A stretch of DNA of 64,000 bases from Paramecium octaurelia (lineage: Eukaryota > Ciliophora > Oligohymenophorea > Peniculida > Parameciidae). The stretch spans positions 310,001 to 374,000 of the forward strand of contig CAJJDP010000028.1 in NCBI GenBank assembly GCA_905182995.1, in the 5' to 3' direction. Below, in pieces: positions 50,045-62,543 of this stretch. Position 1 is the first letter of the stretch. Each line of letters begins with the position of its first letter. The position numbers and the translations under genes are program-made. The notes under the pieces are model-generated. The model saw only the letters and a program-made list of their open reading frames with translations. It did no database searches and was not told where the DNA came from.

Positions 50045-51416
50045 CCTTGATTTGTAAAAGCTCAAAAAAAAAGTTGGAAAGAATTCCAAAATTATATCAT
50101 ATGATTAAGCTAAAAAATTCTCTTCGAATCTTAGACTGTTTGAAGTAAATAATAACACAAAACTGCACGATCATATTTAAAATAATACACATTTAGGTAT
50201 GAGGGAATAAATAAGATCTAAATTATCTAACTAATGATGCTGTATAGAAGCATTCAGAAGATTATGGTAGATTTGAAAAAGGGAACATGGTTTCATTAGA
50301 AGAATTTAATAATTTCTTGCTAACTGATTTTTACTTAAATGAAGGATATTGCACTAGATCAATTTAAAGCAACCCACGGTAAATTGGATCCTAAAAGGAA
50401 AGAAAACACTTTTGAGTTGTTCGGATTAGATTTTATGATTGATGATAAATTTAAGGTTTGGTTGATTGATTGAAAATAAATTTGAATTAATATTTGATTA
50501 GAATATGCTGGATGTACTATAAATATTCACATCAAACTTAATAGATGAGCAATGATTTATTTAATCTATCAAAATTATTAAGAAAAAATCTAAGTATAAT
50601 AATTTATAGAGTATTGAGACAAATAAATAAATAATTTTAATGGCTAATCAAATAGTTATTGTACTATTAATTGATTTTATAATTTATCATAATATGCAAG
50701 TTGAAATACTCTCATAACTCAAATATCTTATAAAAAGTAATACCTTTAGATCTCATTACTTAAATGCATTCTTTTAAATATTTAAAAATTGCATTGGTTA
50801 GTTAATTAAAAGTAGGTATATGAGAATACTCGAAATTTTGATTAGCTAGAACCAATTATTTTTTTATTTATAATAAATCATCTTTTCAAAGTAAGAATAA
50901 AATGATGTAATTAAAAGCTATGTCCAAATAACAATATATAATTTTAAATGAAGAATGCTTCACGAAAAGGAAGAAGTATAAGAATTGAATAAATCCTCTT
51001 GAGAAGTAGGTGAATTCCAATTAAAAGTTTAATAGGAATGAAGAAAGTTAAGTTCGTATTGAATGAACCCATGATTAAATACCCTTTTCTCCAAAAACTG
51101 TTTGAACTAATGTTACGAATGCAGGCCAAATGAAACATTTAAAAATTTATATTTTTCTGTAATAAATTATGCGATGGCTAAATTCATTGATTATGTACCT
51201 TTACTTGAAATAATCATCAAAAGTGTAGAAACTAATTCAATAAAAGTCAGAGAGTAATTTGAAGAAAGTAATTTTTGGTATTTATGTGTTAAGATTGAAC
51301 TTGTGAATGGAGAAGTAAAGGCTCTTACTGGTTATGGAAAATCTTATATAGGCAATAAGGTCTAATCATTTACTTTTAAATAACATATTCTAGAAGTGTT
51401 ATCCTTTCTCTGGAGA
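50045..51416. repeat. Direct repeat copy 2 (1372 bp), right of single-N join
   Basis: Second copy of 48672-50043. It carries the 3' part of the TTLL relic (to about 50473), the small ORF and the true start of the cyclase gene, which continues uniquely after 51416. Confidence 0.93.
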
Positions 51417-54400
51417 TTCGAAATACTAATGATAATGGTCTACATCATAATCAGCTGGGCTCTTTAGGATGATGCAGCTAGGTAATTAAAATTTGCATAT
51501 TCGAAAGCAATTTAGTTCTTTTGTTTCAAAGCATTGTATTGCTATTGGATTATTGTCTGTTTGTAATAAAGTCTGTTCTAAAATTTCGTAATTTTAGAAT
51601 AGTGGAATCACAATTGAATGAATAGAAATATAGTATTCTAGAGAACTTTATTCATTCCAAAGAACCTTTGGCATCAGATTCTTCTGAAGATATAAACACT
51701 TATTTCTCTCCATAAAAATAAGTATTGAGAGAATAGATAAAAGTTGGTGATATTGTTATCTTATAAAAAAAACATGAATGTCCTGCAGATGTATTGCTTT
51801 TAGAATCAAGTCATCAGGTTGTATAAATAGATTAGAATGAATTTGGCATTCAAACACCTAAAATAACAATCCCTTGTTAATCTACTTTTAGTAATTTAAA
51901 TCTTTTATCTTTAGTGTAACCAAAATCAGATACAAAAGGAGTGTTAGTTGAGTTCAAACTAACTTTGAATGGACAGATCTAGTATTCCTATTAATTTGGC
52001 AAGAAGTCTAGTTTGATGGGGACAATTAAATTAAAGAATGATCCAAAGGTGTTTAAATTCAATCAGGACAATATTATTTTTAGTGGGGAGAAGCTATTAA
52101 ATACAGATTGGGCATTAGGAATAGTTTTGGTAGCAGGAAATAATTGTTTACGTATTTATAAGCCAATCAAGCATAAACGATAAAAGTCATTCCTGTTTAT
52201 TGGGCTCATAATTCTTGGGTACTTCATAAGTTTGGTATTTGATATGTTAATTGTAGCTTGCAAATCTAAGTTACAAATCAATTTATGGAATCCACTTATG
52301 TTTCAATTCTATGTTAATTCCATTATATGCTATATTCTATAAAGAGTTCATCTAGATCTTTCATTACATTAAGCAACCAAGTATTCAGAAGAAAGTGAAG
52401 CCAATGAATGCCATAGGACAAGGAAATAACTAAGGGAAAGACAGTATACATATTATAAATTTTAAGTTGTTTAAGATGATAAACACATTTGGATTGAATT
52501 TAACAAGGTTAAGAATATGACTGAGATCTTTTCATAGAATAAACTGTCGAATCAGGAATAAATTAAAGACTTCTAAATTATGATGTAATAAACTAATGTA
52601 ATCATTAATGTAAATTATTTCAGTATTGGAAATGCTCAAAGGTGAATTTGGTGTGTTTGGAATTGAATCAATAGTATTTTCATAAGAAGAGAAAGATCCA
52701 ATCAATCTACATTGATGATAAACAATACATGTTCAAATACAAACAATTAGTAACAATAATGAATAGTAATTAAATTTAATTGGGAGATAATTATTATAAA
52801 ACCTTGTTAGATACAGGCAGAGAAAACGATATTTTTGATGAAGACAAGAAGGATTACAGTGAATTGATCAATTCCCATCCTTACTCGCCTCATAATTAAG
52901 AGGAAAGATAGAATTATGGAATGAGTACTAATTTGCAATTTTCTCTCTCGAAGAAAACAATCGATGCGTCTTAATAGAAAAAACTAAAGAATTCCTTAGG
53001 GAAAACTATATCATTTAGAACCAAAATTGTAAAGAGTGGAAGTGACTAAAGTTCATCTATCAATTAATTATAAAAGCAACAATTGAATGAGTAGTAATTT
53101 ATCACTTAATTGTTTGATGACTTCGACAATCAATATCACGAGAAAGTTGTTGCCTTATTATTATTATGTGAGATAGAGAATAAATATAATGAATAGAAAA
53201 AAACAATAGAAACTTATTGTAAAAACCCCCAGGATTATATTTTAATTGAGTTTTGCAATCTCTTAGAATACAAACTTAAGTGTAGCATTGAAACCGAACG
53301 TTAAATATATGACATAATTCTCAAAAGTTAACTAAAAATCATTGAAATCCAAGGCAAATTGAAATAATATAAGATCTTAAGTGAAAATAAACAAACCAAA
53401 AATAGAATTGGAGTTTATTCCGTGCTCCTAAAAGATCCTGAAGAATTCAATGAAGATGAAGGTGCTCTTCTCTATATAAAAATTGAAACTTCGCAAATGT
53501 ATGAAAATACGAATATGAATATCAATGTGTTAGAAACCAATTCAACTCTATATTATATGTTGAAACGGGGACAATAACCAACCTTGTATTTCAAGAAGTA
53601 ACTTAAAAAGACAGAGGCTAAATAGTTCTTGTAAAATAAGATGAATATTATGAATTCATATACAACAGACGAAGATTAATTGGAATAATTGTATTTACAA
53701 TTGGAATCTCAAGCTGAATTGCTTATGATTATTGGAACTCATGCAAAAATAGATCAAAGTGCTCTACTCACAATAGATGCATTCTCATAAGCAAATGTAT
53801 TATTATAATCAAAATGATCTTTAGCTAAATACGTGGTTGGTATCTGCTGAAAATCAATTTGTGGTGCTGAGATTTTTGTTTGATGCAAAATTTATAGAAA
53901 ATGAAAATGAGCTATATTAATTCAGTTCTGGGGATGAGAGAACTTTGAAATTTGCAATTTAGAGTGCCTGCTCCAATCTGATAAAGTAATAAAGGTAAAT
54001 GTGAGATTAAACTTAAGAATATTCGAAGCACAAGACTTTGAAAAGAAGTACATTCTCCTGAGTTGTGAAGCCTTGTTAACTATAATCAAAGATGAGTATC
54101 TCTTAAATCATTTCGCCATAATAGTTTGGTTCAGCAGGGGGTTGGCTTTATATGATAGTTTGGAGATCTCAAAGGTAAAGCTATTTAAGATTGCCAAAAA
54201 ACTCAATATGTAAATTGGATACATAGGAAGTTGTGTTAACAATCAAAGAGTCTATAATATGAGTTAAATATCTATTGATATCAACCCGAAATGCTACACT
54301 TAATCCAAGCCTTGTTATTTAGTAAATTCGTTAAGATGTGCAGAAGCTATCCTAATAATTCAGTGTATCAGTTCTTCTTTGTTGGCCTAATCCATTCTTT

Positions 54401-57400
54401 ACTTTTGGTTATACGAGATGATTCTATTTGTGCTCATAAACCTCATAAATTAAGGATAATTCTTAACCTAAAGTTGCAACATCCTCCTTTTATTGAGTCA
54501 AACTTTTACAGTGATGATTTAATTACTATCTCATAATCAACGATTCAAGAATTCAGAAGTTCATTACAAAGGATTAATACCCTAAAGGTGCTTGGTTAAG
54601 GCTCTGTTTAATAAAGATTCATTGATTAAAATATTTCTAGTAGGAGTGGTTGATGCAGCAATAGTCAGTATACCATTGTATGCTACAAAATACTTATATG
54701 GAGACTCCAATTACTTACCCATATCATAATTTGCCTTTATTATCACTTTGGAATTAATAGTTAAAATATAATTGTATTTCTAAATATTCGAATAATAATA
54801 TAAATAGCTTCTGGGATTATTATTATTGAGTGTATTCGTTGTTGCATTGGTAACATTTCTGACTATTCCTGATTATAATGAATATCATGTATCTTACTCA
54901 GATTTGTTTTACAGTCCTGGATTTATAATAAGGAGTTTAATCTTTGTTTACATATTTGCATTTGTATTTAAATTTGCAGTAGCTTCTATTTTATAATTGT
55001 ATAATTTGGAGATGTTCCAAGATATTTTGATTACAGATGAATCAAATTTTAAATATATTGAACAGACTAAGAAATAAAGATAAACTAAACAGAGCTTACA
55101 ACTATCTATTTAATCAAGAAAGAAATTTATTAAGTCCATTTTGGCTGATAACAATTAGATGGATGACTCTATTTATAAGGCATTGAATAATAACATTAAT
55201 AATGATGAATAAATAGAATTAAAGAAAAATTTGACTTTCAATCAGAAGGAATTCGAGATAAGATATCAAGAGTCTATGAGTTAAAACTCTATTTTGTATA
55301 TCATTTTTGAGGCTGCAGTTTTCATTAATCTATTGATCTAAGTGAACTACATTGAGAATAATATAGCAATCTATATAATATGGGGTGTGCAACTGTTCTA
55401 CAGTATTACAATTTACATTCTATAATACTTGGAAATAACACCTCGTAAGATCTAATAAAATTTACAATTGATCAGCATCTTAAGTAGATTCTTATTTTAA
55501 TACATTACGATATTCTTATTGGATTAGGATTACATAATGAACCAAGTCATTTTCACATCAATATTTATGATAATCCTCTTAAATTATTCAATAAAGCAGA
55601 GTTTGAGATTTAAAGGCACAATAATCCTTATGAGTTTAATAAGTTTGGGAGTGGTTTTGAAGTTTATAACACCAAAATATTAATACTCTCCATAGAAACA
55701 GATAATGTTTATTTTGGCTTTGATAATCATATGTAGTTTAGCAATAGTATGTGGGTATTTCTTATCATATGTGAATGAGTATCTGAGGAGACAGAACTTT
55801 CTATTGCAAGAGTAATTGGAGAAAGAACAAAAGAAATTGAATGACGCATTGAGTATATTGATGCCTAGATTTATTAAGGAAAGAATGGCAAGAGGGTATA
55901 TATAAATACAGGAAGATCAAGGGCCAGTCACAATCCTATTTTGTGAGATATGTGACTTTGATGATATTATTGAATCCGAAAAGGTGTCGATCATTAGTTT
56001 TCTGGATTCTATCTATAGAACCTTCGATACAATATGCAATTAGTATAACATCTAGAAGATTGAGACAGTAGGATAGATCTATGTTTGTGCATCAGGATTA
56101 AAAGACTATGATATAATTGATAAGCAATCAAAAAACTCAACTTAGAAAATGATTGAATGTGCAATAGCCATGATGGAATCAACTAATAATTTGAAATACT
56201 AAGATAAACAGATAGTAATAAAGATTGGAATTAATTATGGTAATGTGATGGCTGGAGTAATCGGCCAACATAAACCATAATTCTCATTGATAGGAGACAC
56301 TGTAAATACAACTTGCAGAGCATGTACAGTATGTGAACCAGGTAAGATCTCATTGACTGAAAGTGCCTTTATTAGAGTCAGGCAAATGAAGTACTAGTTT
56401 TAAGTTAAGGAAATCAATATGAAGAATATTTATGTGCTTTATTAACTGGTAATTAATAAGAAAAGCACTTTCGCAGCAAAGGTTGACAAATCACCCATCA
56501 TTAAGTTGGTGAGTTCAATTTAATTTAAAAGATTGGACTCTAATGATAAGCCGATTAACAATGATCTTATGACAAATGCTGTTAATCCTGCAGGGTTCTA
56601 ATTTGATATAGCACGGAAATCATCAATGTCTAGGAATAAATCGGTTTATCAGTTACCTGTTGAGTAATTTGGGAAAGTAATACAAGATGTAATCACAGCA
56701 AATAAGTTAATATGTAATTATTTAAAATCAAATAGCAGAGGATATATCTAATAGACGTATTACTATGCACAGAAAGAGTAGAGTCACTAGATATAAGGAA
56801 GTGAATCCTTAAATGATGTCATCACATGATTAAGTTTAATAACCATAACAATAATAATAACAATAACAATAATAATAATAGTAAAAGAAAGAAGATCCAT
56901 TGGGAGATCAATTTGGTGATCTCTTTGATAATATGAAGGTAGCTGATTCTTAAAAAAATGTTGATGATATTATGCCAAAGAGCCCATAGAATAATGTTAA
57001 GAGCTAGAAATCGATATAAAATAATAATAATAACAACCATCTTTTTGATTCCACTCTTTAATAAGAAGAGAAAATTGAAATTCCAAAACTACAATAGTTA
57101 ATTGGAAATCAAGAGAAAATTGAAACAGATATTATGTAGGAATTGATTAGAGTAAAATGTGACTTTGGTACAAATCAAGCGAGAAGAGGTAAATAAATTA
57201 ATATAATCTTAGTATATTTTCGTCAATTCAAATACAAAGAGATGATACGGATTTATAATCATAAATTATTTAAGGATATGGTTTAGTATTGTTTAATTCT
57301 ATTCATTTACTTGATGATATTTTAATTACCAATTTTATTTGCTTTAATGGAATACAAGCAATATTTAGGAGTCAATCTTACAATTGAAGGATTGAAGATT

Positions 57401-58468
57401 GCATTCTATTTAATGAGTTGTATTGTTGTTCCATTCTGCTTAAGAGATGCTTATAAGTATATCTTCTAAATAGGGATGATCATAGGCTATTTCATCAGTA
57501 TTTTATTCAACGTAATAACAATCATAATTAATGATCCAATTGAAAGAACTTACATTACTCTAATCCTAGCCTTCACTTTATGTTTGGGATACTATTTGAG
57601 AGCTTTACCCTATTTCACTTCTCGTCATAGAAAACTGTTATTTATTTTAAAATACTCTCACATAATTTTCATCTTATCTTTCGCCAATGAATGGAATGAA
57701 ACAATCATTTTCATTCTCGCCATTGAAATCTTTATATTTGTTCAAAGAAACCAAAATGAAGATTTACTTTATTAGAACTACAATATCCATGATCAACTCT
57801 TGTAACAATAACAAGAATAAAACAAAATAATCAGTCATCTATTACCTTCTCATATTTTATAATAATATTTTAAAGAATAAGACACTATACCTGATGTTTT
57901 TGAGAATGCAACAATCCTATATGCAGATATAGCTGGCTTTACTAAATATTCTACTAGTGTTGATGCTTAATAAGTATTGTAAATGTTGAGTTCCCTTTTT
58001 AATAAGTTTGATGTTGCTTGCACTGAAAACAATGTGTATAAGTTGTATTCCATCGGAGATAGTTATGTTGTAATAGGAGTCTTGGATGCAAACAATGGAA
58101 TCAGAGAAGAAGAAGCTTACAACGTTGTCAATCTTGGTTTTCAACTACTAGACATTGTAAATTTACTTAAGAAAAATATTCAATATCCTGATATCAATAT
58201 GCGAATTGGAATACATACAGGGAATATAATTGGTGGCATAGTAGGAACAGATATTGTGAGATATGATATATATGGATCAGATGTGGCCATAGCCAAAAAG
58301 ATGGAATAGAATTCATAAATTGGAAGAATCATGGTTTCAGAGGATACTATGAAGTTTTTAGATGCCACTTACACAGGAGAATTCAGTTATGTATTTGCTA
58401 ATCAGATTGAACATAGAAATAGAATTATTTAAGGTTATTATATCGACAAAGTATAAATTGAAGAATGA
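51174..58468 (+). CDS. P4-ATPase-like / guanylyl cyclase fusion protein
   Basis: Giant membrane protein (about 2,350 aa) of the type known from Paramecium, Tetrahymena and apicomplexans, making cGMP. ATG 51174 (MAKFIDYVPLLEIIIKSV). The N-terminal half follows P4-ATPase order (FFCFKALYCYW TM; IKVGDIVILQKKHECPADVL; NIIFSGEKLLNTDWALGIVL) but every catalytic motif is degenerate: MTEIFSQNKLSN stands where DKTGT should be, and no DGET, TGDK or GDGAND is seen. Then come six-TM blocks and cyclase domain 1 (55880-56450: PVTILFCEICDFDDI, KIETVGQIYVCASG, LIGDTVNTTCRA). A polyGln linker, a second six-TM block (57240-57770) and cyclase domain 2 (57890-58450: ATILYADIAGFTKYSTS, YSIGDSYVVIG) follow. Domain 2 has the metal Asp residues; domain 1 has the guanine-selecting Glu and the Asn/Arg pair. 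Many introns (for example 26, 28 and 32 nt). The stop is TGA 58466-58468. Confidence 0.93.
56830..56885 (+). repeat. CAA/TAA trinucleotide tract (polyglutamine) in the cyclase linker
   Basis: Repeated caa, taa and tag triplets code for about 15-18 Gln between the two catalytic domains when TAA/TAG are Gln. Length variation would alter only linker length. Confidence 0.8.
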
Positions 58469-58676
58469 AAACTTTGTTAATAATATTATCATTATAATTT
58501 AATACAACTTTTATTCTGAACCTATTTTCTTATTTGAGTCGAACTCTCATTACTATAAGTAATTCTTTTTATATAAGAATTTTCTTATAATTTTCATGAA
58601 TTATGATTATATAAAATATAATAAATTATCTGGAGACTTTTTTGATTAATATTATAATTTAAAGTAATAAATAATC

Positions 58677-59864
58677 TCAAGGTTTACGAACATTGATTGA
58701 TTTTACTCTTTTTCTACTTTTAATAAAATCTTAAAGTTATAGGGCTCCTTCTTCAGTAGTAATCATTATCTTGTTCTCTTACAAAAACAATTAATATTAT
58801 TCTTCTCCTATTAAATATAATCCTTATTTTAGTCTAATAAATTAATATTATTGAGTATGATCTTTAGCAATCAATTAGGCTAATTTGGAATCTAGTTTAT
58901 CTTCTTTTATTGGAATGTATTGAGATCCAGTTGCTCTCATTTTTAGAATTTGTTTGATTAAGTTATCAATTATTTCATCATTTTCTATTGGTTATGCAAT
59001 TTGTAGATTTAATTAAATGTTTTAACTTAGTCCATCAATTTCAAATTAAGTTAGTCTGCTTTTTAATTGTGTTATTTGACAGTCAAATTAACTGATAGTT
59101 TATTTCAATTTTGTCACTTCCTAATCAACTTATGATTTCTTATCTAGTAACTCTTGATAGTTAGTGTCTAAATCCATTAATTATTTTAGCAATTGCTTAT
59201 TCTCTTGAGCCTGTCTTTGCTATAATTTTAATAGATTTTAAAAGTCTATTCTAAAGTCATTTGATTATATTTCTTATTTAGGTAATTCCACTTTCTCATT
59301 TTTCTATTCATTTTATTCTTATAATGATAAAACTTAGTTTTCAAGTTCAATTATTTTTTATTTGAGTTCTTTATTCTCTTATTTCAATTATTCCATTAAA
59401 TTATCTCCTAAAACGAAAGATTGTATCAACTTTTAATTTGATTCAGATTTCTATCTATTTGTAGGGGTCTTAAAAGTAAATTTCTTAGCACTAGCAGTTA
59501 GACTTCTTTCTGTTTCGTTTTTTCTAAGGGGAGATTCTGATGTTTATGCATTCTATTTTATGTTTAATTTAGATGGTTTTTCTACATCTTGTATCAGAAC
59601 AATATAATATTATCCGATTACATTTGAAAACTTATATTCGCCTGTTGTCTCAGTGATATCCTCATTCATTTGAATTTTGAAGACTTCATCATTATACTTT
59701 AACTGGATTGAACCCAATTAGCTTTATTTATGTTAATTACAATACTTTACATTAAATGTTAATCCTTCAGTCTAAGGGAGAGTCACGACTTTGGTCTTTC
59801 CTGCCATTGTCACTGAACACTTGAATTGTTATTAAGATTTTAGTGCAATAAGAACTTTATACAT
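58677..59864 (-). CDS. Coiled-coil protein, ~395 aa
   Basis: A single exon of 396 codons from ATG 59864 (MYKVLIALKSQQQFKCSVTM) to TGA 58677-58679. The first ~110 residues look like a beta-rich domain (KTKVVTLPQTEGLTFNVKYC, LGSIQLKYNDEVFKIQM, YYIVLIQDVEKP). A Ser/Thr/Lys stretch (KKFTFKTPTNRQKSES) follows. Then comes a long coiled coil (LMEQLKQENKELKQKIIELE ... EVTKLKQTISQFDCQITQL). The C-terminus is ordered again (QGLYLIGEEQYQLFLQENK, MITTEEGALQLQDFIKSRKR). No catalytic residues. The layout suits a cytoskeletal adaptor, but the family is not recognised. It is convergent with the cyclase gene, with 208 bp between stops. Confidence 0.85.
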
Positions 59865-60080
59865 ATTTGTCTGTTATAATAAAAATTATAAATATAATTA
59901 GCCCAATAATTATTTAATTAGAGTATACATATTCATATCAAATTATCATTTTTAAAAGCGTTCAAATAATTATATTTCCATTATTTGACTAAATTAACTT
60001 GTGATTATTTTTCAATAATTTAAATAAAAATAAACAAAAGATTTTGCAAATTGCTTAGTCATCGGGGCACATATACACGA

Positions 60081-60386
60081 ATGTAAGCAATTACATAAAC
60101 AAACCCTGGGGTTAAAGTCCTCCTTTCTCTGGGACAGAAAGTGTCGGCATAATATGCTGGTCTGAGAATCGTCTGTTGCCCTAAGAAGAGAATTGGGATT
60201 TCCATCAAGTATTGTAATCTAACAGACTGCACTAAGAGAGTGTAGTTGATGTTTAATGAAATATTCACTCCTCAGATTAAGACTGTTGTGGAGACAAGAA
60301 TGTCTAGGGGTGGAGTTAAATTTCTTAAATTTGAGTTAGATTGCTAATTATTTGATGATCATCTCAATTTGATTAGAATGGCCTGA
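60081..60386 (+). CDS. Uncertain gene; frame break then further coding-like sequence to ~60891
   Basis: A GC-richer patch with a plus-strand frame of 102 codons: MQAITQTNPGVKVLLSLGQK, CCPKKRIGISIKYCNLTDCT, MFNEIFTPQIKTVVETRMSR, FLKFELDCQLFDDHL, then TGA. One base over, coding-like sequence continues without stop for ~170 codons (FLKTSNKYKLVILTYKHKGA, YHYYYYHSLQSYYNQIQ) to TGA 60889-60891. That overlaps the end of the next minus-strand gene by ~60 bp. No intron of usual size joins the two, so it may be a frameshifted gene or a sequence error. A minus-strand frame in the same patch is also open but has an unnatural Cys/His/Ser mix. Confidence 0.4.
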
Positions 60387-60830
60387 CTTTCTTAAGACAT
60401 CCAATAAATATAAGCTAGTTATACTAACCTATAAACACAAGGGGGCTTATGATTTGCAAATCACTTGGTTTATTTTTGTTTAAATTTTCTATTTCCATTA
60501 TGTAGATTGTTAAGCCATTAAAAAAGCAACGCAGAAATTATCATATATCTGTGTTGAAGATATATGGCAAAAGTAAATCTAAATTGGGCATAAATTTCCT
60601 ATTGATTAGGACTTATATTAAATCAGTTTAGAGACATACTATCATTATTACTATTACCACTCATTATAATCTTATTATAATTAAATTCAAAATTGTATTG
60701 AAAAATGGAAGAAATCGCAATATAATAAAGCTTAAGCTTCATTACCTGCTACCTCTCTATATCTCATTTAATAATCTTAGAGAAAGTTCAATATCTAATT
60801 ATAATATTGCTATTATTTATAATATTTAAA

Positions 60831-61469
60831 TCAGATCTTTTTTGGTTTCTTTGTCAAATGCGAACACATGTACTCTAAAATTTCTGATTGAGTTTTTTTC
60901 AATTCTTCAATCTATCTTTCCTGATTTCTAAGTAAGGATACTAAATGGTGTATTTCATCGTCCTAATCTAGTAATAATAAAAGGGCGTCAAAATTTTAGA
61001 GTGAAAATTTTTAGGACTATTATAATTGTGAATCAATTTTCATTGAAAAAAAATCCTCACTGTTCAAGGGTTTACTAGTTTATTGTGGAGTTGAATTTAC
61101 TCGTTACTAAGGTTTTGCAGATTCTTATTAATTCAATAATTTATCATTCTTTAGGAGGTCCATACTTGTGATTTCATAGTGATAGGCATCAGAGTTTTAA
61201 TTGAAGTTCCTTTCAAAGTCCATTAGATCCTTATCTGCCTTTGTTTTTTTTTTGCGATTGCTTTGATAGTCCTCCTCTGATTCAGATGCTTTGCTTTAAT
61301 TTTAAAATTGCTGTTTTATCCAAGACTTTATTGTTCGTGTTTTGAGATCGTATTCCTATGCCATGTATTCAATATGTTTATCAGAAGGATTACTTCCCAA
61401 AGCCTTAAGGATTTGTTATCTCTCCATGCTGGAAACAGATCTCTTAGGATAATTGTATCTAGGATTCAT
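60831..61469 (-). CDS. Homeodomain-like helix-turn-helix protein
   Basis: A single exon of 213 codons, ATG 61469 (MNPRYNYPKRSVSSMERQ) to TGA 60831-60833. Residues ~15-55 (ERQQILKALGSNPSDKHIEY, MAQEYDLKTRTIKSWIKQQF) have the three-helix pattern of a homeodomain-like fold; TIKSWIKQQF stands where the recognition helix would be. A basic cluster follows (SNRKKKTKADKD), then Gln/Ser-rich sequence and a short coiled coil at the end (EIHHLVSLLRNQERQIEEL). Likely a DNA-binding protein, but the homeodomain match is partial (no clear WF.N tetrad), so function is inferred only. Its 5' part is repeated after the gap at 62544-62768. Confidence 0.7.
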
Positions 61470-61519
61470 ACTAGTTAATAAAAATTCAACAATCCCTAAT
61501 GCACATTAAAATCATTTAT
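61245..61519. repeat. Direct repeat copy (275 bp) left of the 951-N gap
   Basis: Matches 62544-62818 over 275 bp. To the right the two copies diverge: this one continues 73 bp (61520-61592) into unique sequence before the Ns. Confidence 0.9.
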
Positions 61520-61592
61520 AATCACTCGAATATTTTTCATTGAATGATAATTGTAAATTTGATTTTTAAAAAGATTATCAATTTTAATTCAT

Positions 61593-62543
61593 NNNNNNNN
61601 NNNNNNNNNNNNNNNNNNNNNNNNNNNNNNNNNNNNNNNNNNNNNNNNNNNNNNNNNNNNNNNNNNNNNNNNNNNNNNNNNNNNNNNNNNNNNNNNNNNN
61701 NNNNNNNNNNNNNNNNNNNNNNNNNNNNNNNNNNNNNNNNNNNNNNNNNNNNNNNNNNNNNNNNNNNNNNNNNNNNNNNNNNNNNNNNNNNNNNNNNNNN
61801 NNNNNNNNNNNNNNNNNNNNNNNNNNNNNNNNNNNNNNNNNNNNNNNNNNNNNNNNNNNNNNNNNNNNNNNNNNNNNNNNNNNNNNNNNNNNNNNNNNNN
61901 NNNNNNNNNNNNNNNNNNNNNNNNNNNNNNNNNNNNNNNNNNNNNNNNNNNNNNNNNNNNNNNNNNNNNNNNNNNNNNNNNNNNNNNNNNNNNNNNNNNN
62001 NNNNNNNNNNNNNNNNNNNNNNNNNNNNNNNNNNNNNNNNNNNNNNNNNNNNNNNNNNNNNNNNNNNNNNNNNNNNNNNNNNNNNNNNNNNNNNNNNNNN
62101 NNNNNNNNNNNNNNNNNNNNNNNNNNNNNNNNNNNNNNNNNNNNNNNNNNNNNNNNNNNNNNNNNNNNNNNNNNNNNNNNNNNNNNNNNNNNNNNNNNNN
62201 NNNNNNNNNNNNNNNNNNNNNNNNNNNNNNNNNNNNNNNNNNNNNNNNNNNNNNNNNNNNNNNNNNNNNNNNNNNNNNNNNNNNNNNNNNNNNNNNNNNN
62301 NNNNNNNNNNNNNNNNNNNNNNNNNNNNNNNNNNNNNNNNNNNNNNNNNNNNNNNNNNNNNNNNNNNNNNNNNNNNNNNNNNNNNNNNNNNNNNNNNNNN
62401 NNNNNNNNNNNNNNNNNNNNNNNNNNNNNNNNNNNNNNNNNNNNNNNNNNNNNNNNNNNNNNNNNNNNNNNNNNNNNNNNNNNNNNNNNNNNNNNNNNNN
62501 NNNNNNNNNNNNNNNNNNNNNNNNNNNNNNNNNNNNNNNNNNN
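61593..62543. other. Assembly gap of 951 N
   Basis: A run of N only. Any reading frame spanning it is meaningless. The gap is flanked by the 275-bp direct repeat, so the true structure here is unresolved. Confidence 0.98.

Noticed and set aside
60059..60268. Minus-strand 69-aa open frame in the GC-richer patch
   Set aside because: It begins at GTG, not ATG, and the plus-strand frame in the same patch has better protein character; neither is certain.
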